From Burkholderia sp. S171 (GTDB lineage Bacteria > Pseudomonadota > Gammaproteobacteria > Burkholderiales > Burkholderiaceae): a DNA stretch of 64,000 nucleotides. Position numbers and translations under genes: made by a program. The notes under the pieces are model-generated. The model was not told the DNA's origin. It saw only the letters and a list, made by a program, of their open reading frames with translations, and ran no database searches. Positions 10,106-19,552 of this stretch are shown in pieces. The first letter of the stretch is position 1. The number at the start of each line of letters is the position of its first letter. The stretch is taken from positions 295,410 through 359,409 of the forward strand of contig NZ_LMUF01000047.1 of assembly GCF_009766085.1 (NCBI RefSeq), written 5' to 3'.

Positions 10106-11633
10106 GACCGGCGTTCACGATGGCGCGCATGATACGTTCTTGGCTCGCTTCGTTTCGATCGAGCTCGACCACGAGCCGACCTTCGTTCATCACGTAAATG
10201 CGGTCGCACATCCCAAGCAGCTCCGACATTTCGGAAGAAATCATCAGAATCCCTTCGCCCTTGCGCGCCAGCTCGTCGATGATGGTGTAGATCTCGTATT
10301 TGGCCCCGACATCGATACCTCGCGTGGGTTCATCGAGAATCAGCAGACGCGGCTTTGTAAACAGCCACTTGCTCAGCACGACCTTCTGCTGATTGCCGCC
10401 CGAGAGATTGACCACCCGTTGCTGGATGCCCGAACTGCGGATGCGCAACGATTCGCGATACTGCTGCGCCACCTTTGCCTCGGCGTGTTCATCGATCACA
10501 CCGTGATCGGACACTTCGGCGAGGTTGGCGAGCGACACGTTTTTGCGGATTTCCTGCTCGAGAATCAGGCCATACCCCTTGCGATCCTCGGTCACATAGG
10601 CAATGCCATGCTTGATAGCCTTGCCGATGGTCGATACATCCACTGTCTGGCCGTCGATCAGCACCTGTCCGCTGATCCGCCGGCCATACGAGCGCCCGAA
10701 GATACTCATGGCCAGTTCGGTACGGCCCGATCCCATCAGTCCCGCGATGCCGACCACTTCGCCCTTGCGCACGTTCAGGTCGATGCCCTTGATGACCTCG
10801 CGCTCCGAATAATGTTCGTGGAACACGTGCCAGTCGCGTACTTCGAAGATCACGTCGCCGATCTGCGGCTCGCGCTGCGGATAACGGTGTGCCATGTCAC
10901 GGCCGACCATGCCGCGAATAATGCGATCCTCGCTGATCTCGCTTGCGGCGCAGTCGAGCGTCTCGATCGTGCTCCCGTCGCGGATGACGGTAATCTGATC
11001 TGCGACCTGTGTAATCTCGTTGAGCTTGTGCGAAATCAGGATGCAGGAAATACCTTGTGCCTGGAGTTCCAGCAGCAGTTTCAGCAGCGCGGCGCTATCG
11101 GTCTCGTTCAGACTCGCAGTGGGTTCGTCGAGGATCAGCAGCTTCACGCGCTTTGATAGCGCCTTGGCAATTTCCACCAATTGCTGCTTGCCGACGCCGA
11201 GCTTTCCGACGGTCGCATCGGGCGACTCGTTCAGACCGACGCGCCGCAGCAATTCGCGCGTGCGCTTATGCGCCGCATGCCAATCGATCACGCCGCATTG
11301 CGCCAGTTCATTACCAAGGAAAATGTTTTCGGTGACCGAGAGCGTCGGCACCAATGCCAATTCCTGATGAATGATGATGATGCCGCGCTCTTCGCTATCG
11401 CTGATGTCCGTGAAGCGTTGCACCTGCCCTTCGAAGTGGATTTCCCCCTCGTAGGACCCGTGCGGATACACACCGCTCAGCACCTTCATGAGAGTGGACT
11501 TGCCCGCGCCATTCTCACCGACGATCGCATGGATTTCTCCAGCTTTAACCGTCAGATTGACGTTATCGAGTGCTTTGACACCCGGAAACGTCTTGGTGAT
11601 GCTGCGCATGGACAGGATGGTCTCGTCCGCCAC
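10098..11633 (-). CDS. gguA: Multiple-sugar ABC transporter ATP-binding protein GguA
   Basis: A 511-residue fused-domain ATPase of the XylG/GguA type. Domain one has Walker [10 protein letters not shown] near residue 38 and [11 protein letters not shown]. Domain two has the degenerate [18 protein letters not shown] and [11 protein letters not shown]. The start is GTG, chosen because AGGAGA lies 3-8 bases upstream. Its stop overlaps the gguB start. A 7-bp stem-loop (11674-11699) lies between chvE and this gene. Confidence 0.92.
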   Translation of the reverse strand: MADETILSMRSITKTFPGVKALDNVNLTVKAGEIHAIVGENGAGKSTLMKVLSGVYPHGSYEGEIHFEGQVQRFTDISDSEERGIIIIHQELALVPTLSVTENIFLGNELAQCGVIDWHAAHKRTRELLRRVGLNESPDATVGKLGVGKQQLVEIAKALSKRVKLLILDEPTASLNETDSAALLKLLLELQAQGISCILISHKLNEITQVADQITVIRDGSTIETLDCAASEISEDRIIRGMVGRDMAHRYPQREPQIGDVIFEVRDWHVFHEHYSEREVIKGIDLNVRKGEVVGIAGLMGSGRTELAMSIFGRSYGRRISGQVLIDGQTVDVSTIGKAIKHGIAYVTEDRKGYGLILEQEIRKNVSLANLAEVSDHGVIDEHAEAKVAQQYRESLRIRSSGIQQRVVNLSGGNQQKVVLSKWLFTKPRLLILDEPTRGIDVGAKYEIYTIIDELARKGEGILMISSEMSELLGMCDRIYVMNEGRLVVELDRNEASQERIMRAIVNAGHA

Positions 11634-11673
11634 GCCGTCTCCTGATTTTGTGATGTTATGCAGGGTCCGCTAG

Positions 11674-11699
11674 CCGGAGCGCGCGTGGCGTCTCCGGCG
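11674..11699 (-). promoter_or_regulatory. Stem-loop between chvE and gguA
   Basis: A perfect 7-bp inverted repeat, GCCGGAG at 11674-11680 and CTCCGGC at 11693-11699, in the 89-base chvE-gguA gap. Its position matches the ytfQ-ytfR hairpin and suggests the same role in giving binding protein in excess over ATPase. Confidence 0.6.
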
Positions 11700-11722
11700 A
11701 CAGACTTGACTCCTATATCGCC

Positions 11723-12787
11723 TTACTTGACCTGCGCTTCCGTGTAGTAGCCGCTGTCAATCAGGATCGGCTTCCAGTTGGAGCCATCCACCAGTACCGG
11801 GTTGAGCAGATACGACGGAACAACCTTCACGCCGTTGTTGTAGGTCTTGGTGTCGGTCACCTCCGGCTGCTTGCCTTGAGCCATTGCGTCGATCATCGCA
11901 ACCGTCACCTTGGCGAGCTGACGCGTGTCCTTGAACACGGTCGAGTACTGCTCGTTGTGCAGGATGGACTTGACCGAAGGAATCTCGGCGTCCTGGCCGC
12001 TGACGATCGGGCACGGCTGCTGAGCGGTGCAATAACCCACACCCTTGACCGACGACAGAATGCCAATGCTCAGACCGTCATACGGGCTCAGCACGGCGTC
12101 GAGCTTGGCATTGCCATAGTAAGCCGACAGCAGATTGTCCATACGGGCCTGAGCGACGGCGCCATCCCAGCGCAGCGTACCGACCTTGTTCATGCCAAAC
12201 TGCTTGCTGCGCACCACCAGCTTGCCGCTCTTGATGTACGGATCCAGCACGCTCATTGCGCCGTTATAGAAGAAGAAGGCGTTGTTGTCGTCGGGCGAAC
12301 CACCGAACAGTTCAATATTGAACGGGCCTTTACCCTGTTTCAGACCGAGCTTGTCAACAATGGACTGCGCCTGCAGCACGCCGACCTTGTAGTTATCAAA
12401 CGTCGCGTAGTAATCGACGTCGGCCGTGCCCTTGATCAGGCGATCGTACGCAATGACCTTGATGCCGGCATCGTGCGCCTTTTTGAGCACGTCGGTCAGC
12501 GTCGTCCCATCGATTGCAGCGATCACCAGCACCTTCGGCTTCTTGGTGACCATGTTCTCGATTTGCGCGAGCTGATTCGGAATGTCATCGTCGCCATACT
12601 GGAGATCGGTGGTGTAACCATCCGCCTGCAGATCCTTGACCATGTTATTGCCATCGGCAATCCAGCGCGCTGACGACTTGGTCGGCATGGACACAGCAAC
12701 CAGCCCCTTGCTGTCGGCGGCGTGCGCGATACCGATCATTGGCAGCGCCATGACCGCAATCAGGGTTTTCAAGAACAGACGTTTCAT
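11723..12787 (-). CDS. chvE: Multiple-sugar periplasmic binding protein ChvE
   Basis: A 354-residue secreted sugar-binding protein with a signal peptide (MKRLFLKTL..., cleavage near AHA-AD). Features match ChvE/GguAB-linked proteins: [65 protein letters not shown] and a C-terminal [15 protein letters not shown]. In Agrobacterium, ChvE binds several aldoses and also feeds the VirA sensor; here only the transport role is supported. The frame stays open for 50 codons upstream, but the ATG at 12787 with an AGGAGAC ribosome site, directly before the signal peptide, is the likely start. Confidence 0.93.
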   Translation of the reverse strand: MKRLFLKTLIAVMALPMIGIAHAADSKGLVAVSMPTKSSARWIADGNNMVKDLQADGYTTDLQYGDDDIPNQLAQIENMVTKKPKVLVIAAIDGTTLTDVLKKAHDAGIKVIAYDRLIKGTADVDYYATFDNYKVGVLQAQSIVDKLGLKQGKGPFNIELFGGSPDDNNAFFFYNGAMSVLDPYIKSGKLVVRSKQFGMNKVGTLRWDGAVAQARMDNLLSAYYGNAKLDAVLSPYDGLSIGILSSVKGVGYCTAQQPCPIVSGQDAEIPSVKSILHNEQYSTVFKDTRQLAKVTVAMIDAMAQGKQPEVTDTKTYNNGVKVVPSYLLNPVLVDGSNWKPILIDSGYYTEAQVK

Positions 12788-13249
12788 TGGTATGTCTCCT
12801 TCGTTGTATGAATGAGTGCCGCTCTGGCCGCGGCCAGGCGATCGTATTGTTAAAGCACCGCGGTTTGATTTTGACTTGTCCGTGTCAGGCCCGCATATAG
12901 GTGATCTCGATGATGGAACGGAACTCGGCCTCATCAAGCCCCGGCTCGCGCGCGCTCAAGCGTGCACCCGTCTTCGGTACAAATTCATCATCCACGGAAG
13001 ACCCGGACGCCATTGGGAAAACGCATTCGCGGCGGCCCGAACGGCCTGGTAGGCCTGCGCCCGGTCGCCGTGCGCATATCACGCGACCACTTCACGCGCG
13101 TAGGGGGGATTGTTGCGACAGCCCCTTGTGACGCCGCTGACTCGGCGCCCATTGATGTAATTCGTGTCTCCCGCTCCGGTCTCGCTCGTTTTGATTTTTG
13201 CCCTCAGGTGGGTTGGAAGCAAGTCTACGTCCGGCGTCAGCATGCGTCC

Positions 13250-13279
13250 AATATAAAAAAACCCTAGCATTGATATCAA
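13250..13279 (-). promoter_or_regulatory. Candidate sigma-70 promoter for chvE-gguAB
   Basis: On the minus strand: TTGATA (13279-13274), 18-base spacer, TATATT (13255-13250). It is the best promoter match in the upstream region and lies next to the inverted repeat at 13273-13288, as expected for a regulated sugar operon. Not verified experimentally. Confidence 0.45.
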
Positions 13280-13288
13280 TTTTGGTAT
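13273..13288. promoter_or_regulatory. Candidate operator upstream of chvE
   Basis: ATATCAATTTTGGTAT, an inverted repeat with 4-base centre, shares the right half TTGGTAT and overall layout with 8559-8574. It overlaps the -35 element of the candidate chvE promoter. Confidence 0.5.
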
Positions 13289-13503
13289 CGCCCATTGCGC
13301 CTTCGTTGCACCTTCTATACCCGCTGCACGGGAATCGGCTAGCTGATTGCAGCGCTAGACGGCGGGATCGTGTTTGGCCGGTCTCTGCCAGACGCGGTCG
13401 GCTCAGATCGACCCACGATAGCCGGTTGAAGCGTCCAAAACCGGCTCTTCACGGAACGCCTCTTGGCGGAAACAGAGCGAAGGGGCGAGACGACGATTAC
13501 GGG

Positions 13504-13569
13504 CTTCGACAGCTATCGACTTGTACCTATGAACAACAAGGGCCGTGGCGTCGGAGGACGCCGCAGCCC
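13504..13569 (-). repeat. Copy 1 of 49-bp repeat with terminator-like hairpin
   Basis: Bases 13504-13552 match 18408-18456 at 47 of 49 positions. The hairpin arms are 13540-13552 and 13557-13569 (13 bp, one mismatch, GGAG loop). Read on the minus strand, the hairpin is followed by TTGTTGTTC, like an intrinsic terminator. No minus-strand gene lies directly upstream. Confidence 0.75.
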
Positions 13570-13817
13570 TTCCTCTTTCGGCTCACGCGGGAAAGGTCCG
13601 CCTCAGGCAATTTTTCTAACGCTCATTTTGAATAATTCAGGCAACACGAGCGATGCATTTTGAATGATGCATGTCGCTCTTGGCCTTCATGAACCACCAG
13701 CGAAACATGATCTGGAACCGCCGAGCCAACTACGAAAAATTCGGCTGCCAGAACTCAAGATTTCAAATCCTATGACGATATATAAGCAGCCAATTACACA
13801 ATTAACTTGAGGAATTT

Positions 13818-14441
13818 ATGCTTCGTATCGTTATAGGCCTGCTGCTTGCCGGACTGCTTGCCGGATGCAACACAACGCTGCATGTCGAAAAGCCGGACTC
13901 CTCGTCGGGCCTTTATGCAACTCATACTGTTCTCAAACCCGCCGATGTCCGCGTCGCTGAAAGGTTTGACCCCGCTTACACACAAATGATTTACCTGAAG
14001 GTCGACGCGGAACACCCGAACCCGCGCTTTGTGGATTTCTTTGTGTCGGCTTTCAAGGAAATGCACACCTTCAAGCGGGTCGTGACAAAGGACGACCTGC
14101 AGGAAATGGTCATTGAACGCAATTTGGGTAGCAAGGTTCCGAGCGTGTCGGATCTGGTTGGACTCAATAACCTGAGCAAAGAAATCGGGCCATTCCTGAT
14201 CGTTGAGTCCAATGCAGTATTCAAGGGTGCCTATACGTTCGAGGGAACGCTAAAAGCCATTGACGCCAGCACCGGAAAGACCGTTCTGCTGATCGACATG
14301 AATGCGTTCAATATGGCGGGTCTTGACGATCCGCTGTTTCACCCAATGCTGAATGGATTTATTAACTGGACACGCAATCAGCCGGTGGCGCCACAAGAGC
14401 CGGCGACCGCGCAACAGACCAATCCTGCGAAGCAGCTCTGA
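13818..14441 (+). CDS. Lipoprotein of unknown function
   Basis: A 207-residue protein with a lipoprotein signal peptide (hydrophobic run, lipobox LLAGC, Cys17). I recognise no family. The mature part has mixed alpha/beta character with a central IGPFLIVESNAVFKGAYTFEGTL segment and a proline/glutamine-rich tail. The start follows a TTGAGGA site by 7 bases. It is convergent with the lipoprotein gene at 14503, with a shared hairpin terminator between. Base composition looks slightly less GC-rich than the transporter operons. Confidence 0.75.
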   Translation: MLRIVIGLLLAGLLAGCNTTLHVEKPDSSSGLYATHTVLKPADVRVAERFDPAYTQMIYLKVDAEHPNPRFVDFFVSAFKEMHTFKRVVTKDDLQEMVIERNLGSKVPSVSDLVGLNNLSKEIGPFLIVESNAVFKGAYTFEGTLKAIDASTGKTVLLIDMNAFNMAGLDDPLFHPMLNGFINWTRNQPVAPQEPATAQQTNPAKQL

Positions 14442-14461
14442 CTTTCCATTTCTTCGAGAGT

Positions 14462-14493
14462 GGGCCACGGCGTGTCAGTGCGTGCCGTGGCCC
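14462..14493. terminator. Bidirectional terminator between two lipoprotein genes
   Basis: Perfect 10-bp stem GGGCCACGGC (14462-14471) / GCCGTGGCCC (14484-14493), followed by AAAA on the plus strand, between convergent genes ending at 14441 and 14503. Confidence 0.75.
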
Positions 14494-14502
14494 AAAACCG
14501 GC

Positions 14503-15405
14503 TTACTGCTTCGCCAGTTGACCGGAGGCGATCACCGAGTTATCGGCTGCCTTGACGTGATAGACGATCGTCCGCTCGTACAGCGTCGTGCTGCCGGAAA
14601 CGGGCAGGAACGTGATCGCTGCGTTACCGGTGTAGGTCACCCCTGAACGCAACGTGCAGGAGGTCGTCGTGCCGCTTACGGTCATCGTGTAAAGGTTCTT
14701 GCCCGAGCCCGGCGTGGTCAGCGCCAGCGTGCCCGCAACGCCGCAGCCGAGAAACGAGCCCGTGAAGCCGCCCGCATTGTCGACCGTTATGGTCGTCACG
14801 CTTTGTGCCCACGTACCCGCAACGCTCGACTGGTCGACCGCGAGCGCATTCGCCGGGTCGTAGTTCAAGGACAGGTTCACGGTGCTGTTATTCGCCACGT
14901 AGCTGCCAGTCAAGGTCTGGTTTGCTGTGAACGTTCCGCTTCCCAAGGTAGCGGGGTAGCGAAAGCTGCTCAAGGTCTCAAAGCCGCTTGTCAAATTCCA
15001 GTTCGGCGAAGCGGTCGTCACCGTCCCGAAGAACATGGAGGTAACGAGCGAAAACAACGCGTTCGTATAAGAGATGTTGTTCGACGGGTCGATAAGGGCC
15101 GTCACCCGGGACGTGGACGATTGTTGCGTCCAGATACCTTCGAAACCATTGCCCGTGGCAGCGGTCGAGCCGGCCTGCGGGGCGCTCAGGCTGGGAAGTG
15201 CCTCTCCCGTCACGGCCGGTATTGATGCGCCACCGGGTGCCGATGCGGCCGCCGGCGCCGACGCGACTGCAGGTGCGCTGGCTGAAGAGGCCGGTGCCGC
15301 CGCTTGTGCGTTCGACGTGCTGCCGCCTCCGCCTCCGCCGCATGCGGCGAGCGCAAATGAACCCAACATGGAAATGACCAAAGGTAATCTTGTTTTCATG
15401 TGCAT
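14503..15405 (-). CDS. Lipoprotein of unknown function, Gly/Ala/Ser-rich N terminus
   Basis: A 300-residue exported protein with lipobox LAAC followed by a run of glycines and an Ala/Ser/Pro-rich linker (about residues 30-75). The rest is a beta-rich domain with repeated blocks: FEGIWTQQSSTSRVTALID, ANQTLTGSYVANNSTVNLSL and AGTWAQSVTTITVD. This pattern is seen in many surface lipoproteins of Burkholderiaceae; no specific function can be assigned. An in-frame ATG two codons downstream is an alternative start. No strong ribosome site is visible. Confidence 0.8.
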   Translation of the reverse strand: MHMKTRLPLVISMLGSFALAACGGGGGGSTSNAQAAAPASSASAPAVASAPAAASAPGGASIPAVTGEALPSLSAPQAGSTAATGNGFEGIWTQQSSTSRVTALIDPSNNISYTNALFSLVTSMFFGTVTTASPNWNLTSGFETLSSFRYPATLGSGTFTANQTLTGSYVANNSTVNLSLNYDPANALAVDQSSVAGTWAQSVTTITVDNAGGFTGSFLGCGVAGTLALTTPGSGKNLYTMTVSGTTTSCTLRSGVTYTGNAAITFLPVSGSTTLYERTIVYHVKAADNSVIASGQLAKQ

Positions 15406-15830
15406 TATATTTTTTTGAATGCGGACTCTCGATTCCGCAAATGATTGATTGGGTTGGGATACTCGGTGCGCGGGATCGCGCCATTATGTAAACGGCGGTA
15501 AGGAAAAAATCTTTAGGTACTTACTAAAGAAATTTTATAAACAGCCGTAGGGTTATGCGGAGTGGAAAACGCTTGCTGGACCGAACGCATTGCAGCCATT
15601 AACTGCGTTCAAGACACGCTGATCCGCAGTTTAATGCGCGAGTGTGATCAACTCACCGGCTAGATAGGGCGACCTGCTGAGGGTTGGTTTGATTTGTACA
15701 AGGCCAACTGCCGGAGCGCATTGCGGTGCATATAGTGCTGCCGTTGAAACGCCATTTCTGAATGGTGGCTGGCTGTCAAGCGATTTCTAATTGAAAGCGA
15801 ATTGACAGGCGAGCTGCGGTGAATGCGAGT
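15406..15830. other. Intergenic stretch, nothing identified
   Basis: 425 bases, somewhat AT-rich near 15500-15545. It presumably carries the promoter of the lipoprotein gene at 14503. No gene or repeat seen. Confidence 0.5.
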
Positions 15831-16997
15831 TCAACGGTTTGCATCGTTAAGAGGCGACGATAAATTTAGTCTGCTAGTCGCGAGGATCACCGCTGCCAGC
15901 ACGACAATTCCAGTGAGAATGCCCGATAGCCGCATTAGCGCGGGTATCGGATCGGCCGACCAATGGTGGTCCTGCACGAATACCATGATGAACGCGATTG
16001 TGAATTGCCGGCCGACATAGCTGGCTCCTTCTCGCCCCGTCTGAACGTGACATCCTATCCACACGCCGATAGACAGCGCGAGCATGCACAAAATCACTTG
16101 CCCCTGCATCAGGGGCAGCAGCGCCACACCCAGCGCGCCGGCCAACAAGCAGCCGGCCACGCGGTGCACCATCTTTTCGATAACCGGTTGCTGTGTTCCG
16201 CCTGCCGGCAAGCTTGCCGGCAGTATCAGCACCGCAATCGCCGTGACCATCGCTTGCGCGAAACCAGGCAGATGCAAGACGTAGGTAAGGGCTGCGAGGA
16301 TCGCGATTGCCAGTGCGCCCTGCAAGCACAGCAGCCTGCGAGTCGGGCGCAATGATTCCAGCGATGGCGATAGAGTTGAAGCAGAAGGCGCCTCGGCTTC
16401 GCCGGCCGTTGCAGACACCGATGGCGGCCGGGTCTTCCTGTACCACTTTGGTCCGAAGTGAAACACGCTCGCCACCACCAGGCACGCGAGCGTTCCAACC
16501 ATGACCTCGGCGACTCGCAGCGCGGCAAATAATGCCGTCGATCGGACTGACAGAAGCCCATGCGCTTCGTACGTCACCATTAATGCTGTCACTCCGCCCA
16601 GAACCCAGGCGTACGACGCCCTCGTCTCGTTGGCGTAGAACACCGCAACGCCGCCGATCGCCCCCAATGCGGGCACAAACAGCCATGGCCGGTCGCCTAT
16701 CCAGGGTCCCACGAGGGTTCCAAGCGCGGCACCGATCAGCGTGCCCATGATGCGCTCCACGGCGCGCTGCACGGAGCCGGCGAAACTCGTTTGCATGACC
16801 GCGAAGCCGCTGATGGCTGCCCACCACGTGTCCGAAAGATGCAACGCGTTGGCGAGCGCGACCGATAGTGCGACCGAGAGCATGGCTTCCATCCCGAATG
16901 TCGCACGCGCTCTGGACGGCTTCCAGGCTGCCAGTTCCCGTCCGAGCGACGACATGGCCGCCCGGGAAGTCTGGACAAGCGTGCCGACGAGCGTCAT
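15831..16997 (-). CDS. FUSC-family inner-membrane protein
   Basis: A 388-residue membrane protein with two blocks of predicted membrane helices (about residues 35-180 and 225-375) separated by a hydrophilic, Ser/Pro/Glu-rich linker. This is the layout of the FUSC (fusaric acid resistance / aromatic acid exporter, YccS-like) superfamily. The N-terminal block has WWAAISGFAVMQTSFAGSVQRA, the typical ...R..GT.iG core follows, and the second half repeats it (IEKMVHRVAGCLLAGALGV). It lies 98 bases after fucD on the same strand and may be co-transcribed, but no link to fucose is known. The substrate cannot be predicted. Confidence 0.82.
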   Translation of the reverse strand: MTLVGTLVQTSRAAMSSLGRELAAWKPSRARATFGMEAMLSVALSVALANALHLSDTWWAAISGFAVMQTSFAGSVQRAVERIMGTLIGAALGTLVGPWIGDRPWLFVPALGAIGGVAVFYANETRASYAWVLGGVTALMVTYEAHGLLSVRSTALFAALRVAEVMVGTLACLVVASVFHFGPKWYRKTRPPSVSATAGEAEAPSASTLSPSLESLRPTRRLLCLQGALAIAILAALTYVLHLPGFAQAMVTAIAVLILPASLPAGGTQQPVIEKMVHRVAGCLLAGALGVALLPLMQGQVILCMLALSIGVWIGCHVQTGREGASYVGRQFTIAFIMVFVQDHHWSADPIPALMRLSGILTGIVVLAAVILATSRLNLSSPLNDANR

Positions 16998-17095
16998 CCA
17001 GGCCTCCGCAGTCGGGTAAGGGTAAGGCGGGAAACATCGACCAGCGAATCCTGGATGATCTGAAGGGGAGCTTCCAGAAGCTGCATCGCACCGGC

Positions 17096-18394
17096 TCAGG
17101 CCCGCCAGGCCGGACCCTCCGGAAAGTCGTATTGATCGAGCGACGCCGCGTACATTTCGATGCTGTAGCCGGCACGTTGCGGCGGCATGTATCGGCCGTT
17201 GCGGATCACGACGGGGTCGACGAAATGCTCATGCAGATGATCCACATACTCAAGCACCCGGTTGTCCAGCGACGCCGACACGCAGATATAGTCGAACAGA
17301 GAAATGTGCTGGACGTACTCGCATAAGCCCACGCCGCCCGCATGCGGACACACGGGCACACCGAATTTCGCCGCCATCAACAAGACGACAATCACTTCGT
17401 TCAGACCGCCTAGGCGGCAGCTATCAACCTGACAAAAGTCGATTGCCTGCGCCTGCAGCAACTGCTTGAACATCACCCGGTTATGGCAGTGCTCGCCCGT
17501 CGCTACGCCTATCGGCTTGATCCGCTGGCGGATGGCGGCGTGGCCGAGAATGTCGTCGGGACTCGTGGGTTCCTCGATCCACCATGGATCGAATTCCGCC
17601 AGCCGCCGCATGTTCGCGACCGCTTCATCGACATCCCATACCTGGTTCGCATCCATCATCAGCTTGCGGTTGTCGCCGATTTCCTCGCGCAGGATACGGG
17701 CGCGGCGCATGTCTTCGTCAAGATTGCCGCCCACCTTCTGCTTGAAGTGCGTCCAGCCTTGCGCCACGCCTTCACGGGCGAGCCGGCGGATCTTGTCGTC
17801 GTCGTAACCGAGCCAGCCGGCCGACGTCGTGTAGGCCGGATAGCCGTGCGCCAGCATCTCCTTTTCGCGCTCACCCCGGGTCTTCGCATGGCGATGCAAA
17901 ATGGCGATGGCTTCGCTCGGCGTGATCGCGTCGGTCACGTAACGGAAATCGAGGCAACGCACGAGCGCTTCAGGGCTCATGTCGACCAGCAGTTTCCACA
18001 CTGGCTTGCCTTCCGATTTGGCCCACAGGTCCCAGACCGCATTCACAACCGCCGCCGTTGCCAGATGGATTGCGCCCTTGTCCGGGCCGATCCAGCGCAA
18101 CTGGCTGTCTGAAGTCAGCGTGCGCCAGAAAGCGCCCATGTTCGCGGCGATATCCTCGAGCGTTTTACCGACGACCAGCGGAGCAAGCGCGTGTACCGCA
18201 CTCACGCAGATCTCGTTGCCGCGCCCGATGGTAAACGTGAGGCCATGGCCCGTGAGCGCTTCAGGCGAATCGGTTTCGAGCGTCACGTAGGTGGCCGAGT
18301 AATCCGGCGCGGCGTTCATCGCATCGGAGCCGTCGAGCGAACGCGAGGTCGGAAACCGGATGTCGCGGACGGACAGCTTGGTGATCGTGGGCAT
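17096..18394 (-). CDS. fucD: L-fuconate dehydratase (enolase superfamily)
   Basis: A 432-residue enzyme predicted to dehydrate L-fuconate to 2-keto-3-deoxy-L-fuconate in the non-phosphorylative L-fucose route. Residues align number for number with the Xanthomonas enzyme: Lys218-x-Lys220 (FKQK), metal ligands Asp248 (MDAN), Glu274 (WWIEEP) and Glu301 (GEHCHN), and catalytic His351 (CPHAGG). GAGGAA precedes the ATG by about 9 bases and touches the edge of the 49-bp repeat. It is downstream of an RbsABC-type importer whose substrate is therefore likely L-fucose. L-fucose dehydrogenase and L-fuconolactonase are not in the window. Confidence 0.95.
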   Translation of the reverse strand: MPTITKLSVRDIRFPTSRSLDGSDAMNAAPDYSATYVTLETDSPEALTGHGLTFTIGRGNEICVSAVHALAPLVVGKTLEDIAANMGAFWRTLTSDSQLRWIGPDKGAIHLATAAVVNAVWDLWAKSEGKPVWKLLVDMSPEALVRCLDFRYVTDAITPSEAIAILHRHAKTRGEREKEMLAHGYPAYTTSAGWLGYDDDKIRRLAREGVAQGWTHFKQKVGGNLDEDMRRARILREEIGDNRKLMMDANQVWDVDEAVANMRRLAEFDPWWIEEPTSPDDILGHAAIRQRIKPIGVATGEHCHNRVMFKQLLQAQAIDFCQVDSCRLGGLNEVIVVLLMAAKFGVPVCPHAGGVGLCEYVQHISLFDYICVSASLDNRVLEYVDHLHEHFVDPVVIRNGRYMPPQRAGYSIEMYAASLDQYDFPEGPAWRA

Positions 18395-18407
18395 GTGAAT
18401 ATTTCCT

Positions 18408-18473
18408 CTTCGACAGCTATCGGCTTGTACCTATGAACAACAAGGGCCGTAGCGTCGAAAGAAGCCACGACCC
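18408..18473 (-). repeat. Copy 2 of 49-bp repeat with terminator-like hairpin
   Basis: Second copy of the 13504 element. Hairpin arms 18444-18456 and 18461-18473 (GAAA loop), followed on the minus strand by TTGTTGTTC. It lies between the binding-protein gene and fucD, so it probably terminates or attenuates transcription into fucD. The two copies differ in the arms, but in minus-strand RNA most differences are G-U pairs, which supports the minus strand as the functional one. Confidence 0.75.
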
Positions 18474-18492
18474 CTGCGTTTGACGGCGACGA

Positions 18493-19434
18493 TTAATCGT
18501 AGAGCACGGCGGCGATCTTGGGATCGTTGATATTGCTCTTGTCGTACCAGTAGAAGCCCGTGTCGACCTTCTTGGGCAGCGTCTCGCCCTTTAGCGCCTT
18601 CACGGCAGAGTCGACCACGCATTTGCCGATACCAATCGGATTCTGCGTAATGGCGCCCAGCATCAGGCCCGAATTGATGTCGTCCTTTTGCTCCTTGCCG
18701 GAGTCGTAGCCAATCAGGACGAGCTTCTTGCCGGACTCCTTGACGCCGATCGCAGCGCCCTCCGCCGAGCCTTCATTCGAGCCGAAAATGCCCTTGAGAT
18801 TGGGGTTGGCCTGAATCATCGTCTTGGCGATTTCCGCCGACTTCAGATGGTCGCCGCCGCCATACTGAACCGAGACAATCTTGATGTTCGGATGCTTCGC
18901 TTTCATCTCGTTCAGGAAGCCATCGCGACGATCAACGCCGGTGCGGCTGGTCTGGTCGTGCACGATCAGGCCGACCTCACCGGCATTGCCGACTGCTTCG
19001 GCCATCTTGTCGGCGGCGAGTGAGGCGGCGGCAAGGTTGTCCGTCGCGCAGGTCGTGAGCGCGATGTCGCTGTCGACGCCGGAGTCGAAGGCGATGACCG
19101 GTATCTTGGCGGCCTGCGCCCGCTTCAGGAGCGGAATGGCTGCTTTGCTGTCGAGCGCGGCAATGCCGATCGCTTGCGGCTTCTTGGCGAGCGCGGCCGA
19201 GAGCATGTCGATCTGTTTATCGACCATGGCCTCGGTTTCCGGACCCTCGAAGGAGATCCGGACGTTCTGCGCCTTCGCCGACTGTTCTGCACCGGCTTTG
19301 ACGGCCTGCCAGAACTGGTGCTGGAAGCCTTTCGAAATAAGCGGGATGTAGGGTTCATCCGCGCGCACCAGGCTGGTCCCGCCAATGAGCGCGCCAACGC
19401 CGACTACTACACCGATGAGTTTTCTTTTCAACAT
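18493..19434 (-). CDS. Periplasmic sugar-binding protein, probably for L-fucose
   Basis: A 313-residue secreted binding protein of the RbsB class with a signal peptide (MLKRKLIGVVVGVGALIGG, cleavage near VRA-DE). Mature hallmarks are PLISKGFQHQFWQAVKAG, IGIAALDSKAAIP, VIAFDSGVDS, VGLIVHDQTSRTGVDRRDGF and FGSNEGSAEGAAIG. The ATG at 19434 has a strong TAGGAGGA site; an upstream ATG ten codons earlier does not. It is third in an operon with ATPase and permease genes and is followed by fucD. Ligand assignment to L-fucose rests on that linkage only. Confidence 0.88.
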   Translation of the reverse strand: MLKRKLIGVVVGVGALIGGTSLVRADEPYIPLISKGFQHQFWQAVKAGAEQSAKAQNVRISFEGPETEAMVDKQIDMLSAALAKKPQAIGIAALDSKAAIPLLKRAQAAKIPVIAFDSGVDSDIALTTCATDNLAAASLAADKMAEAVGNAGEVGLIVHDQTSRTGVDRRDGFLNEMKAKHPNIKIVSVQYGGGDHLKSAEIAKTMIQANPNLKGIFGSNEGSAEGAAIGVKESGKKLVLIGYDSGKEQKDDINSGLMLGAITQNPIGIGKCVVDSAVKALKGETLPKKVDTGFYWYDKSNINDPKIAAVLYD

Positions 19435-19552
19435 GGTGGTTCTCCTCCTAAGGTGGGCTATCAACCTTCAGCCGTTGGGGGAGCCTTGGCGCTCCCTTTT
19501 CTTGATCTTGTCTTGTGCCGTGTCCGCTTTCGTCCGCTCCAGTCAGCCTTCG

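Larger units (their letters stand above)
12788..13817. other. 1-kb non-coding region upstream of chvE
   Basis: No gene could be supported; frames here lack domains and ribosome sites. It holds a candidate minus-strand promoter (13250-13279), an overlapping inverted-repeat operator (13273-13288), a 49-bp repeat with terminator-like hairpin (13504-13569), and two close ATGCAT words (13654-13672). If the promoter is correct, chvE has a leader of about 450 bases. Confidence 0.6.

Noticed and set aside
11723-12787. ChvE as a virulence sensor component
   Set aside because: No VirA/VirG or T-DNA genes are present; only the sugar-uptake role is supported.
15874-17175. 433-codon frame overlapping the FUSC gene in another frame
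   Set aside because: Arg/Gly/Ala-biased with no domain; the FUSC frame has clear helices and family motifs.
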